This document shows positions 35,197-44,333 of a stretch of 64,000 nt of DNA, piece by piece. The position numbers were made by a program, and so were the translations under genes. This DNA is from R-RK-3 sp963834945 (lineage in GTDB: Bacteria > Pseudomonadota > Alphaproteobacteria > Rhizobiales > Rhodomicrobiaceae): NCBI GenBank assembly GCA_963834945.1, contig CAWIDT010000005.1, forward strand, positions 1 to 64,000, written 5' to 3'. The notes under the pieces are model-generated. The model was not told the DNA's origin and did no database searches. It saw only the letters and a list, made by a program, of their open reading frames with translations. Positions within the stretch are counted from its first letter, which is position 1, and each line of letters opens with the position of its first letter.

Positions 35197-36372
35197 CTAA
35201 TAACGGAGCGGCAGGCCGACATAATTCTCGGCGAGGCTGCGTGCCGCCGCCGGCGAACTCGTGACATAGGCCAGCTCGGCCATCTGGATGCGCCGGTCGA
35301 AGTCGCTGGCGCTGTCAAAACGGTGCAGCATTGAGGTCATCCAGGCCGAGAAGCGCTGTACTTTCCATATGCGGTCGAGGCAGATGCTCGAATAGGCGTC
35401 GAGCAATTCGCTTGTGCCGTCGCGGTAAAATCGCGCCAAGCCCTCAGTCAGCGCCCGCACGTCGGCGACCGCCAGATTAAGGCCCTTGGCGCCGGTGGGC
35501 GGCACGATATGGGCGGCATCCCCGGCCAGGAACAGCCGCCCGTAGCGCATCGGCTCGGCGACGAAGCTGCGCAGCGGCGCAATGCCTTTCTGCAGCACTG
35601 GACCCTCGGCGATGGTCCAGCCATTGCCGGTTTCCAGCCGCCGGTGCAGCTCCTCCCAGATGCGTGCGTCAGGCCAGTCGGCGATGTCCTCGTCCGGGAG
35701 GCATTGCAGATAGAGGCGCGTGATTTCGGGCGAGCGCATGCTGTAAAGCGCAAAGCCGCGCTCGTGATTGGCGTAGACGAGTTCGTCATGGGCGGGAGGC
35801 GCTTCGGCAAGGATGCCCAGCCAAGCGAAGGGGAACACACTCTCAAAGACTTTCAGCCGCTCCGGCGGAATGGCGGCCCGGCTGATTCCATGATACCCGT
35901 CGCATCCGGCGACGAAATCGCAGACGACCTCATGCGCGTCACCATCTTTACGATACTGGATTTTCGGCCGCTCACCCTCCAGGCCGGTGAGGCTGGTTTC
36001 CTCGACCTCGAACACGATCTGGCCGCCCGAGCCGAGCTGAGCGGCGATCAGATCCTTCACGACCTCGTGCTGGCCGTAAATGGTGACGGCCTTCCCGGTC
36101 AGCTCGACGAAATCGATGCGGTGGGCGGCCCCGCCGAAGGCGAGCTGGATGCCGCCATGAACGAGCCGCTCGCGCCGCATCCGCCCCGCAAGCCCCAGCT
36201 CTTCCAGCGTGTCCGCCGTGCCCTGCTCCAGAACGCCCGCCCGCACCCGCGCTTCGACATAGTCGCGGCTCCGCGCTTCGACAATCACCGAGGCAATGCC
36301 GCGCATGTGGAGGAGATGCGACAGGAACAGTCCGGCGGGGCCGGCGCCCACGATCCCGACTTGCGTCCGCAT
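35197..36372 (-). CDS. pobA: 4-Hydroxybenzoate 3-monooxygenase
   Basis: 391 residues, the normal length for PobA. FAD-binding motifs are GIVGAGPAGLFLSHLL at the start, the DG motif in DFVAGCDGYHGISRAAIP (about residue 155), and GDAAHIVPPTGAKGLNLAVA (about 285). The ring-binding Tyr/Ser region is around GFALYSMRSPEITRLYLQ. It hydroxylates 4-hydroxybenzoate to protocatechuate with NAD(P)H and oxygen. It diverges from the AraC-type regulator at 36528 and points toward the TRAP transporter genes, which may be co-transcribed. Confidence 0.95.
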   Translation of the reverse strand: MRTQVGIVGAGPAGLFLSHLLHMRGIASVIVEARSRDYVEARVRAGVLEQGTADTLEELGLAGRMRRERLVHGGIQLAFGGAAHRIDFVELTGKAVTIYGQHEVVKDLIAAQLGSGGQIVFEVEETSLTGLEGERPKIQYRKDGDAHEVVCDFVAGCDGYHGISRAAIPPERLKVFESVFPFAWLGILAEAPPAHDELVYANHERGFALYSMRSPEITRLYLQCLPDEDIADWPDARIWEELHRRLETGNGWTIAEGPVLQKGIAPLRSFVAEPMRYGRLFLAGDAAHIVPPTGAKGLNLAVADVRALTEGLARFYRDGTSELLDAYSSICLDRIWKVQRFSAWMTSMLHRFDSASDFDRRIQMAELAYVTSSPAAARSLAENYVGLPLRY

Positions 36373-36527
36373 GGTGTTGCTCTCCTCAAGCCTTCAAGCA
36401 TTGTAAAGCGGCTTGCTGCGGCGGCTAAAGAGACGCAACCGGGCTAAGGCCTGGACAAATCCGGGCACGCTGAATACCCTTGTCAGGCCTTAAATGGAAG
36501 GATGCCCCGCAGCCCTTGGATTTTTCC

Positions 36528-37430
36528 ATGTCCATGACCGCTCCCTACGCACACATCCCGGCATTCTGGCTCTATGGCGACCTTTACGACGACGCCCGGC
36601 CGCGCTTCGTCCATGCCGAGCGCATTTGCACCCGGGCGCGCCTGCATGACTGGTTCATCGCCGTGCATCGCCATCCGGACCTGGCCCAGGCGCTCTATCT
36701 GGGCGAAGGCGAGGCCCTGGCGAGCGTCGATGGCGAGCGGGAACGGCTGGCGGCGCCCGCTCTTGTCTGGCTGCCGCCAGATACGCCCCACGGCTACGAA
36801 TTCGAACCCGGCTCGGATGGCTTTGTGGTGACGATCTCGATGGACTTCCTCACTGCCATTCTATCCGCCGAAACCCGGCAGGATCTGGGACCGGCCATCG
36901 AACAGGCATTTTTCAGTCTGCTGGACGAGGATGAGCAGACCGGCATCGATCCGCGCGCCTGCTTTCACGGCATCGAGCATGCGGTCGGTCTCGGCGGCGG
37001 CGCGGTGCGCACCATCGTCGAGGCGCAGCTGAAATTGCTGCTGGCGCTGATCGCGCGGATGCGTGCGGCGCGCGGCCACGCTTTGATGGCGCAGACCGGC
37101 GAGGCGGCGCTGCTGCGCCGCTTCCGGCAATCGGTCGAAACGCGCTTCCGCCAGCATCGGCCGATCGCCGACTACGCCCGCAGCCTCGGCGTAACCGAAG
37201 ACCGTCTGCACACCATGACCAGCCGCGCCGCAGGCCTGCCCCCGAAAGAGATCGTGCAGCGCCGCCTGCTGCTTGAGGCAAAGCGCCACCTCCTCTACAC
37301 GACGATGACCGTGAAGGAGATCGCCTATGATCTGGGTTTCCAGGACCCGGCGTATTTTTCCCGCTTCTTCGCCAAGCGGGCCGGCATCGCCCCCGTCGCC
37401 TATCGCAAGGAAGGGGCGTCCCAGGCCTGA
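36528..37430 (+). CDS. pobR: AraC-family regulator, PobR type
   Basis: 300 residues from the ATG at 36528 (a TTG at 36480 is less likely). The N-terminal cupin (HIPAFWLYGDLYDD; LVWLPPDTPHGYEFEPGSDG) is the effector-binding part. The C-terminal AraC domain has two helix-turn-helices (YARSLGVTEDRLHTMTSRAA and TVKEIAYDLGFQDPAYFSRF). PobR-type AraC proteins activate pobA in response to 4-hydroxybenzoate. The divergent arrangement with a 155-base shared intergenic region fits that role. Confidence 0.88.
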   Translation: MSMTAPYAHIPAFWLYGDLYDDARPRFVHAERICTRARLHDWFIAVHRHPDLAQALYLGEGEALASVDGERERLAAPALVWLPPDTPHGYEFEPGSDGFVVTISMDFLTAILSAETRQDLGPAIEQAFFSLLDEDEQTGIDPRACFHGIEHAVGLGGGAVRTIVEAQLKLLLALIARMRAARGHALMAQTGEAALLRRFRQSVETRFRQHRPIADYARSLGVTEDRLHTMTSRAAGLPPKEIVQRRLLLEAKRHLLYTTMTVKEIAYDLGFQDPAYFSRFFAKRAGIAPVAYRKEGASQA

Positions 37431-37502
37431 ACGCCGCACTTTCCAACGCCGGGACAACGCGGCAAGATAACCGCCGGGAATGCGCCTCAATCCGCAAGCC
37501 CC

Positions 37503-37610
37503 GTAGAGCATTTTCCAGCAAAGTGGATGCCGGTTTGTGTCGAGAAAATGCGACCAACAGAGAGTTAGAGCCCCGCTCCGATTTGATCGGAGCGGAAAAG
37601 GCTCTAAAGG
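37503..37610. repeat. Palindromic intergenic repeat, family B, copy 2
   Basis: Begins GTAGAGCATTTTCCAGCAAA and runs through GTGGATGCCGGTTTG, then a hairpin CGCTCCGA/TCGGAGCG, ending GGCTCTAAAGG. It is the inverse of the copy at 30883-30990. Its right edge overlaps the ribosome binding site AAGGAA (37607-37612) of pcaH, 7 bases before the ATG. Confidence 0.78.
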
Positions 37611-37619
37611 AAGTCAGTC

Positions 37620-38324
37620 ATGAACCCGACGCAATCCTACCGGCGCGAACGGCCGGGCGACCAGCCGCCGTCTCGCTTCCCCGGCTACCGCTCAACCGTG
37701 CTGCGCCATCCCCTGCAGCCGCTGGTCATCCAGCCGCATACGCTGTCGGAGATCACCGGGCCGGTTTATGGCCATGAGCGCATCGGTCCGCTCGATGCCG
37801 ATCTGACCCGGCAGCATGCGGGCGAACCGCTGGGCGAGCGGATTATCGTCAGCGGCCGGGTGCTTGACGAGAATGGGCGCCCACTGCCGCACACGCTGGT
37901 CGAGATCTGGCAGGCCAATGCCGCCGGCCGCTATATTCACCGGCGCGACGATCATCCGGCGCCGCTCGACCCCAATTTTACCGGCGCCGGCCGCACGCTC
38001 ACCGATGCGAACGGCGCCTATCGCTTCGTCACGGTGAAGCCGGGTGCCTACCCATGGCGGAACCACGCCAATGCCTGGCGGCCCGCGCACATCCATTTCT
38101 CGCTCTTCGGACCCAGCTTCATCACCCGCCTGGTGACGCAGATGTATTTCCCCGGCGATCCGCTGATCCCCTTCGACCCGATGTACAATTCCGTGCCCGA
38201 TCCGAAAGCGGCAGTCCGCATGATCTCGGCCTTCGACTGGGAGACGACCGAGCCGGAATGGGCGCTCGGCTACCGTTTCGACATCGTCTTGCGCGGCGCG
38301 GACGCAACGCCTATGGAGCGCTGA
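37620..38324 (+). CDS. pcaH: Protocatechuate 3,4-dioxygenase beta subunit
   Basis: 234 residues. The intradiol dioxygenase core has GRVLDENGRPLPHTLVEIWQ, ANAAGRYIHR, FRFVTVKPG-type turns, and the iron ligands: Tyr in GRYIHR and PGAYPW, His in WRPAHIHFSLFG (HxH). The N-terminal extension (YRSTVLRHPLQPLVIQPHTL) is typical of PcaH. It opens the ring of protocatechuate to 3-carboxy-cis,cis-muconate together with PcaG, whose gene starts 4 bases after its stop. The ribosome binding site overlaps the edge of a repeat. Confidence 0.95.
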   Translation: MNPTQSYRRERPGDQPPSRFPGYRSTVLRHPLQPLVIQPHTLSEITGPVYGHERIGPLDADLTRQHAGEPLGERIIVSGRVLDENGRPLPHTLVEIWQANAAGRYIHRRDDHPAPLDPNFTGAGRTLTDANGAYRFVTVKPGAYPWRNHANAWRPAHIHFSLFGPSFITRLVTQMYFPGDPLIPFDPMYNSVPDPKAAVRMISAFDWETTEPEWALGYRFDIVLRGADATPMER

Positions 38325-38328
38325 CAAG

Positions 38329-38904
38329 ATGGCCGATGCCGCATCCGGGCCGACGCCATCGCAAACGGTCGGACCGTTCTTCCATTACGCCCTGCCCTAC
38401 GCCGGCGGCGAAACGCTCACCCGCGAGGCAACGCTGGGCGAACGCATCATCTTGGAGGGGCGGGTGATCGACGGCGAAGGCTCGCCGGTGACCGATGCGC
38501 TCATCGAAATCTGGCAGGCAAACAGCCAGGGCCGCTACAATCACCCTGACGATACGCAGGAAAAACAGCTCGATCCGCATTTTGACGGTTTCGGACGCAC
38601 GCCGACGGACGGGGAAGGCTGGTTCCGCTTCCACACCGTCAAGCCCGGTGCCGTGCCCGGCCCGGACGGAGAGCTGCAAGCACCGCACATCAACATTTCC
38701 GTGCTGGGGCGCGGCATCCTGAAGCGGCTCGCGACCCGCGCCTATTTTTCCGACGAAGCCGCCAATGCCGACGATCCGATCCTTGCGCTGGTGCCCCAGA
38801 GCCGGCGCCGCACGCTGATTGCGGAGCGCCTCGGCGACGGCGCCACCTACCGGCTCGACATAAGGCTCCAGGGCGAGAATGAAACCGTCTTCTTCGATAT
38901 TTGA
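38329..38904 (+). CDS. pcaG: Protocatechuate 3,4-dioxygenase alpha subunit
   Basis: 191 residues, the usual length. It starts MADAASGPTPSQTVGPFFHY. The fold is the same as the beta subunit (GRVIDGEGSPVTDALIEIWQ; ANSQGRYNHPDD), but it does not keep the iron ligands: the second HxH position reads LQAPHINISVLG. This is normal for the alpha subunit, which shapes the active site at the interface. Confidence 0.95.
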   Translation: MADAASGPTPSQTVGPFFHYALPYAGGETLTREATLGERIILEGRVIDGEGSPVTDALIEIWQANSQGRYNHPDDTQEKQLDPHFDGFGRTPTDGEGWFRFHTVKPGAVPGPDGELQAPHINISVLGRGILKRLATRAYFSDEAANADDPILALVPQSRRRTLIAERLGDGATYRLDIRLQGENETVFFDI

Positions 38905-38961
38905 GGCGCAACAAGTGACACCACCCGAACCTTGGCGCGTCATTCATCGCGGGGGCCTCGC

Positions 38962-40347
38962 ATGAGCTGGCCGCAATCGGGCGCGACGCTCGGCCCATTC
39001 TTCAGCAGCCGCGCCATGGCGGAGGTGTTCTCCGACGAAGCGCGCATCCAGGCGATGCTCGACGTGGAAGCGGCGCTCGCGCGGGCGCAAGCGGCGTGCG
39101 GCCTGATCCCGCGCGATGCGGCGGACGCGATCGGCAAGGCCGCGATCGCCGCAAATTTCGATGCCACCGAACTCGGCGGCGCGGCGCTCGAAGCGGGCAA
39201 TCTCGCGGTGCCGCTGGTGAAGACGCTGACGGCTCTCGTCGCTCGCAGCGACAAGGATGCCGCGCGCTGGGTACATTGGGGCGGCACCAGTCAGGACATC
39301 ATCGACACCGGCCTCGTCCTGCAAATGCGGCGTGGCGTCGGGGCGCTAACCGGCCAGATCGAGACACTTGGCGGCACGCTCGCGCAACTCGCTGAGGCAC
39401 ACGCCGAAACGCCGATGATTGCCCGAACCCTGATGCAGCAGGCGATCCCCACAAGCCTCGGCTCGAAAGCGGCCGGCTGGCTTGCGGCGCTGACGCGGGC
39501 GGAGCAATCGCTGCGGGCCTGCGCGGATAGAGTGCTGGTGCTGCAATTCGGCGGCGCGGCAGGCAATCTGGCCGCCTTCGGTGCTGATGCCGCAAGGCTC
39601 GCCCGGGCGCTTGCCGGCGAGCTTGGCCTTGCGCTGCCCGACCAGCCCTGGCACGCCCAGCGCGACCGGATCGCCGAGATGGGCTGCGCGCTCGCGGTGC
39701 TGCTCGGCGGCCTGGCCAAGACGGGCCGCGACCTGGCGCTGATGGCGCAAACCGAGATCGCCGAATTCAGCGAACCGGCGGAGGGCGGCCGCGGCGGCTC
39801 CTCGGCGATGCCACACAAGGCGAACCCGGTTGCCTGCGCCCGCATCATCGCGGCGGCGAAACGCGCGCCGGGCCTCGCATCGGCACTGCTCGCCGCGATG
39901 GATCAGGAGCATGAGCGCGGGCTCGGGGGCTGGCACGTGGAATGGGAGGTGCTGCCCGAGCTGTTCCGGCTGGCTTCCGCCGCGCTCGAATCCGCCTGTT
40001 TCGCCGCCCGGCATGGCCGCTTTGACACCATCCGGATGCGCACCAATCTCGATCTCACCTCCGGCCTTGTCATGGCCGAGGCCGTGTCGATGGCCCTCGC
40101 CGCCAAACTCGGTAATGCCGCCGCACATGCGGCTGTCGGGCGCGCGGCGAGGCAAGCCATTGCCGAAAAGCTGGCCTTGCGCGACTGCCTCGCCGCCGAC
40201 CCGGAGATCGCGCCCCATTTCGGCGGCGCGGAACTGGACAGCCTGTTCACCGCCGAAAACCACCTCGGATCAGCCCCGGATTTCGCGCGGCGCGCCGCCG
40301 CAATCTGGCGCCACAGGACCGAACCCAGGGAGCCCCCGCATGGATGA
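38962..40347 (+). CDS. pcaB: 3-Carboxy-cis,cis-muconate cycloisomerase
   Basis: 461 residues from the ATG at 38962 (MSWPQSGATLGPFFSSRAMA). It belongs to the fumarase/aspartase superfamily. The signature GGSSAMPHKANPVACARI (about residue 275) and the regions WVHWGGTSQDIIDTGLVLQM and QQAIPTSLGSKAAGWLAAL are complete. It converts 3-carboxy-cis,cis-muconate to 4-carboxymuconolactone. The start follows pcaG by 57 bases and the stop overlaps pcaC by 8 bases. Confidence 0.95.
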   Translation: MSWPQSGATLGPFFSSRAMAEVFSDEARIQAMLDVEAALARAQAACGLIPRDAADAIGKAAIAANFDATELGGAALEAGNLAVPLVKTLTALVARSDKDAARWVHWGGTSQDIIDTGLVLQMRRGVGALTGQIETLGGTLAQLAEAHAETPMIARTLMQQAIPTSLGSKAAGWLAALTRAEQSLRACADRVLVLQFGGAAGNLAAFGADAARLARALAGELGLALPDQPWHAQRDRIAEMGCALAVLLGGLAKTGRDLALMAQTEIAEFSEPAEGGRGGSSAMPHKANPVACARIIAAAKRAPGLASALLAAMDQEHERGLGGWHVEWEVLPELFRLASAALESACFAARHGRFDTIRMRTNLDLTSGLVMAEAVSMALAAKLGNAAAHAAVGRAARQAIAEKLALRDCLAADPEIAPHFGGAELDSLFTAENHLGSAPDFARRAAAIWRHRTEPREPPHG

Positions 40348-40732
40348 GAAAGATCGTTTCGATGCCGGCCTCGCGCGGCGCAGGCAGGTGCTCGGCGACA
40401 CCTATGTCGAGCGTTCGCTGGCCGGCCGCAATGCCTTCAATGACGAGTTCCAGGAGTTGATCACCCGCTACGCCTGGGGCGAAATCTGGACGCGCCCCGG
40501 CCTCGATACGCAAACGCGCCGGCTGCTGGTGCTGGCGATCACGGCGGCGATGGGCCGCTGGGAGGAGTTCCGGTTGCATCTGCGCGCCGCGCTCGAAGCC
40601 GGTGTCGCGCCCGATACCGTCAAGGAGGTGCTGCTCCAGACCGCCATTTATGCGGGCGTCCCCGCCGCCAACACCGGCTTCCACATCGCGCGGGAGCTGA
40701 TGGACGAATTCGACAAGCCGAGCGCATCTTAG
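40340..40732 (+). CDS. pcaC: 4-Carboxymuconolactone decarboxylase
   Basis: 130 residues starting MDEKDRFDAGLARRRQVLGD. It is an AhpD-like/CMD fold protein with the family core RYAWGEIWTRPGLDTQTRRL, LVLAITAAMGRWEEFRLHLR and EVLLQTAIYAGVPAANTGFH. It yields beta-ketoadipate enol-lactone. The next enzyme, PcaD, is not encoded nearby; the following gene is convergent and overlaps its last 4 bases. Confidence 0.93.
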   Translation: MDEKDRFDAGLARRRQVLGDTYVERSLAGRNAFNDEFQELITRYAWGEIWTRPGLDTQTRRLLVLAITAAMGRWEEFRLHLRAALEAGVAPDTVKEVLLQTAIYAGVPAANTGFHIARELMDEFDKPSAS

Positions 40733-41940
40733 CGGAAGGCGAACAGATCGGCTTCCGGGTCATCTTTCCCGGTGAGCCGCGCCCTGATGATCTCGGCGGC
40801 GATGCGGCTGAACGTGATGCCGTTGCCGCCGAAGGCAAGCACCCCGTAACAATTGGCCATGCCGGGCACCGGACCTATGGAGGGCAGGTCGTCCGACGTC
40901 CCTCCAAAGCACCCGGTCCAACTGTAATTCGGCATGGCATCCAACTTTGGGAACAACTTTGCAAGCTTGGCCGACAGAATTTGCGTCTTGACCGGAGTGA
41001 GCGCGTCGCGTTTGGCCTCGTCGGAAAACGCCTCGTCCTCGCCGCCGCAGATTACCCGGCCATCACGTGTCGTGCGGATATAGAGGTAGGGCTCGGCCGC
41101 CTCCCAGACGAACGCCTCGCCTGGCCACAGGGCATTCGGCTGCGGGCGCGTGGCGATGGCCCAGGTCGAATGGATCTTATGCTCGGTCAAGCTAACGCCC
41201 TTGGGCAGTTCATACCCGGTCGCAAAAATCACATGCCTGGCTTTGATCGAGGGTCCGTGCCCAGTCAGCACGTCGACGCCGCGCGGACGGGGCGCCACCT
41301 CCTCGACCGCAACCGGCGCATAAATCTTCGCGCCGCGCTTGACCGCAGCCAGCAAATAGCCGGCGGCAAGCTTCACCGGGTTGACGGCGATGCTGCCCTC
41401 GACATCGAGCGCGGCCTGGCGGCGGATGCCATAGCTCTCGCGCAGCATCCTGGCGGTCAGATATTCGGTGCGCAACCCGATCGCATTGCGCGCTATCTGC
41501 TCCTCGCGGAGGCCGTCCGCGTCGAGCATGCCGCCTGTCAGATAGACCGAGTGGCGCCGGGCGAAATCGCAGGCGATCCCAAGCGCCTCGGTCTTGGCGG
41601 CCAGGCTCTCCAAGCCCAGCTTCGAGCGCCGCCACGCCCGCGCCGCATCGCTCGCGCCGATCGTCTTCGCGAGCAGGGTCAGGGGCGTGTCGATCTCATA
41701 TTGCAGCAGGGCGGTGGAGGCCGATGTCGACCCGGTGAGCGGCATCCTGCGATCGACGATGGCGACGGAAAAGCCTGCCTCGCCCAGCTCCTCGGCGACC
41801 ATCGCGCCGCTCACGCCCGCGCCGATGACCAGCACATCGGTTGCAAGGTCGCGCGTCAGCCTCTGCGCCCGGATGGCGGGATGCGCATATGCGGACCATA
41901 CCGGTGCACCGGTCAAAAGATCCTTAGGCCTTGTAAGCAC
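40729..41940 (-). CDS. FAD-dependent oxidoreductase (DAO/glycine oxidase-like)
   Basis: 403 residues. The Rossmann FAD motif is VLVIGAGVSGAMVAEELGEA (about residue 37) with a following acidic residue in VAIVDRR. The DAO fold is supported by HVIFATGYELP and the C-terminal GCFGGTSDDLPSIGPVPG and YGVLAFGGNGITFSRIAAEI segments, close to the gamma-glutamylputrescine or amino-acid oxidase group. The substrate cannot be named. It is convergent with the pca operon. Confidence 0.83.
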   Translation of the reverse strand: MLTRPKDLLTGAPVWSAYAHPAIRAQRLTRDLATDVLVIGAGVSGAMVAEELGEAGFSVAIVDRRMPLTGSTSASTALLQYEIDTPLTLLAKTIGASDAARAWRRSKLGLESLAAKTEALGIACDFARRHSVYLTGGMLDADGLREEQIARNAIGLRTEYLTARMLRESYGIRRQAALDVEGSIAVNPVKLAAGYLLAAVKRGAKIYAPVAVEEVAPRPRGVDVLTGHGPSIKARHVIFATGYELPKGVSLTEHKIHSTWAIATRPQPNALWPGEAFVWEAAEPYLYIRTTRDGRVICGGEDEAFSDEAKRDALTPVKTQILSAKLAKLFPKLDAMPNYSWTGCFGGTSDDLPSIGPVPGMANCYGVLAFGGNGITFSRIAAEIIRARLTGKDDPEADLFAFR

Positions 41941-42089
41941 GTTATTTTCTCAGCGAAGAGTGCGGCTGATGTCGAAGTCGCGGGACACAACGATTTAAGC
42001 GCGGTTTTGTTTCATGCGGCCGGCAGGGACACGCCGCGCCTCCCAAGCTATGATCCTAGTGCTTGCGCACTTTGCCAAAGGAGCACCCC

Positions 42090-43583
42090 TTGACGGACCC
42101 AGCCGACCTCACCGCCATCCAAGCGCGACAGCTCATTTCGCGCCGCAAGCTTTCGCCGGTTGAACTCACCGAGAGCTGCATCGCGCGCACCGAGGCGATC
42201 AACCCCGCGGTCAACGCACTGGTCGCGCATGATTTCGGCCGCATGATGGAGGACGCCCGCGCCGCGGAGGCAACGGTCATGGCCGGCGAGGCGCTTGGTG
42301 TGCTGCACGGACTGCCGGTCGGCGTCAAAGACATGATCGATGTCGCGGGCCTGCCCACGACCTTCGGCTCGGAGATCTTTCGCGGCAATGTCGCGGTGAA
42401 GGACGATGCGATGGTGGCGGCATTGCGCGCCGCCGGAGCGATCGTGCTGGGCAAGACCAACACGCCGGAATGGAGCGCCGGCGCGAACACGCGGAACAGC
42501 GTCTACGGTGCCACCGCCAATCCGCATGACCTGGCCAAGAGTTGCGCCGGGTCTTCGGGTGGCTCGGCGGTGGCGCTCGCCTGCGGCATGTGCCCCATCG
42601 CCACCGGCACGGATGTGGGCGGCAGCCTGCGCAATCCGGCGGCGTTCTGCGGCGTGGTGGGCTTCCGCCCCTCGCCGGGCCTGGTGCCCGATCCGCTGCG
42701 TGGCCTGCCGCTGCTGCCGCTCTCCACCCCCGGCCCCATGGCGCGCACCGTGGCCGATGCGGCGCTGCTGCTCTCGGTGCAGATGCGGCCCGACCGGATG
42801 GACCCCTGGACCTCGGTCATAAACGGACGCACCCATGCGAGGCCTGAGGATTTCCGCCTGCTGCCGCGCGTCGATCTCAGCGCCCTGCGGGTCGCGGCGA
42901 GCGAGGATCTCGGCTTTGCCCCGACCGAACGGCTGATCCGCAACAGTTTTCGCGCCAAGACGGCCGCGCTCGACGGGCATTTCGGCTCGCTGGAGGACGC
43001 CCACCCCGATTGCGGCGGGGCGGACCGCGCCTTCGCCGTGCTGCGTGCCCTGGTGTTCCTCGGCTTTCACCATGGGCTGATGCTGAAACATCAGGACAAG
43101 ATCGGCCCCAATGTGCGGGCCAATATCGAGGAGGGCCTCAGCTATAGCGCGCTCGATGCGGCTGAGGGTCTGAGCCTGCAGGGACAGCTCTATCGCGCAT
43201 GGCAGCGGTTTTTCGACGGGGCCGACTATCTGCTCACCCCCGCCGTCACCATCACCCCGCGCGACTGGCATGAGCTATACCCGGCCGAAATCGATGCAGT
43301 GCCGACGAAAAGCTATTACCACTGGCTGGCGCTCGCCTACGCCTCGACCCTGGCCGGCCATCCCTCGATCACGATTCCGGCGGGGAGAGACAAAGCCGGC
43401 ATGCCGTTCGGCCTGCAGATCATCGGGCGCCGCAATGACGATCTCGGCACGCTCGCGGTTGCCGCCGAGCTTGAGGGGCTGTTCGCCGCCGATGCAGAGC
43501 TGCGCTCCGTGCCGCCGGACCTTCCGGCGCTAGAAAAGGCGCCGCCGCTGAATATGGCGGAAGGGTTTTTCAGCGTCGCCTGA
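42090..43583 (+). CDS. Amidase-signature enzyme
   Basis: About 497 residues from a TTG at 42090, which has AAAGGAG 6 bases upstream (42077-42083); an upstream in-frame TTG at 42063 lacks such a site. The Ser-cisSer-Lys triad is visible: Lys in GVKDMIDVAG (about residue 78), cis-Ser in CAGSSGGSAVALACG (about 153), and nucleophile Ser in GTDVGGSLRNPAAFCG (about 177). It hydrolyses an amide, possibly of an aromatic or amino acid; the exact substrate is unknown. It is divergent from the FAD oxidoreductase. Confidence 0.9.
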   Translation: MTDPADLTAIQARQLISRRKLSPVELTESCIARTEAINPAVNALVAHDFGRMMEDARAAEATVMAGEALGVLHGLPVGVKDMIDVAGLPTTFGSEIFRGNVAVKDDAMVAALRAAGAIVLGKTNTPEWSAGANTRNSVYGATANPHDLAKSCAGSSGGSAVALACGMCPIATGTDVGGSLRNPAAFCGVVGFRPSPGLVPDPLRGLPLLPLSTPGPMARTVADAALLLSVQMRPDRMDPWTSVINGRTHARPEDFRLLPRVDLSALRVAASEDLGFAPTERLIRNSFRAKTAALDGHFGSLEDAHPDCGGADRAFAVLRALVFLGFHHGLMLKHQDKIGPNVRANIEEGLSYSALDAAEGLSLQGQLYRAWQRFFDGADYLLTPAVTITPRDWHELYPAEIDAVPTKSYYHWLALAYASTLAGHPSITIPAGRDKAGMPFGLQIIGRRNDDLGTLAVAAELEGLFAADAELRSVPPDLPALEKAPPLNMAEGFFSVA

Positions 43584-43598
43584 CGCCCGCCTGAGGCG

Positions 43599-44333
43599 CT
43601 ACTTGCCCGGCACCGGAACCAGCTTGCCGGTAAACACCACCGGGCCGGTGGGCTTGCCGGTGGGCGAGCCGCCTTCCGGCTCGACGCTGATCGCGAACGT
43701 TGTCTGCTGCAACTCGGCCGTGTCGCCAAGCTTCTCGGCGGGGAAGCGGAAATCCGGGCCGATCACGCCAAGCGAACGCGGCCCGGCGCTGTCGCCGCCA
43801 ATAGCCCATAATTCGTGGCTGTGGCCGGGCGTCGGAGCAAGGGGCCCGCCGACGCGCAGAACCGTAATCGATTTGTCCTTCGTGCTGACGGCGGCGACGA
43901 AAGCGGGTTTGCGGTCGTCGCCTTCGAGCACCGCGACGAATTTCTCATCGCGGACCGCGGTAGTCTCACGCACGGCGATAAAGACCATGAGCGAGGCCGC
44001 CATGGCTGCCGCCGCGATGGCTCCGCTCTGCCAACGGCGCAGCCGCCGCCGCAGATCGACGATGTCCGCGCTGCCCGTGGGCCTGGATGGCTGCGCCGCG
44101 CTCGCACCGATCCTGGTGCTGATTGCCGCAAACGCATCGACGGGCGGCGCCACCGGCGTGACGGTGTCGAGCAGCGGATCAAGCCGCCGTTCCCAATCTG
44201 CAATGGCGCGGGCAAGCTCCGGCTGGCGGCCGAGGCGGTGCTCGACGTCGGTGCGCTCGGCGGTGCTCAGCGTGCCGAGCACATACTCGGCCGCAAGCCC
44301 GTCACCGTCACCCATTTCGTCGATCTCAGCCAT
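43599..44333 (-). CDS. Anti-sigma factor, RskA-like
   Basis: 244 residues from the ATG at 44333, overlapping the end of the ECF sigma gene by 8 bases. The cytoplasmic N-terminus (AAEYVLGTLSTAERTDVEHR; PELARAIADWERRLDPLLDT) is the anti-sigma helix set. One membrane helix follows (GAIAAAAMAASLMVFIAV, about residues 105-123), then a periplasmic RskA domain (LRVGGPLAPTPGHSHELWAI; QQTTFAISVEPEGGSPTG). It would hold the cognate sigma factor inactive at the membrane. Confidence 0.88.
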   Translation of the reverse strand: MAEIDEMGDGDGLAAEYVLGTLSTAERTDVEHRLGRQPELARAIADWERRLDPLLDTVTPVAPPVDAFAAISTRIGASAAQPSRPTGSADIVDLRRRLRRWQSGAIAAAAMAASLMVFIAVRETTAVRDEKFVAVLEGDDRKPAFVAAVSTKDKSITVLRVGGPLAPTPGHSHELWAIGGDSAGPRSLGVIGPDFRFPAEKLGDTAELQQTTFAISVEPEGGSPTGKPTGPVVFTGKLVPVPGK

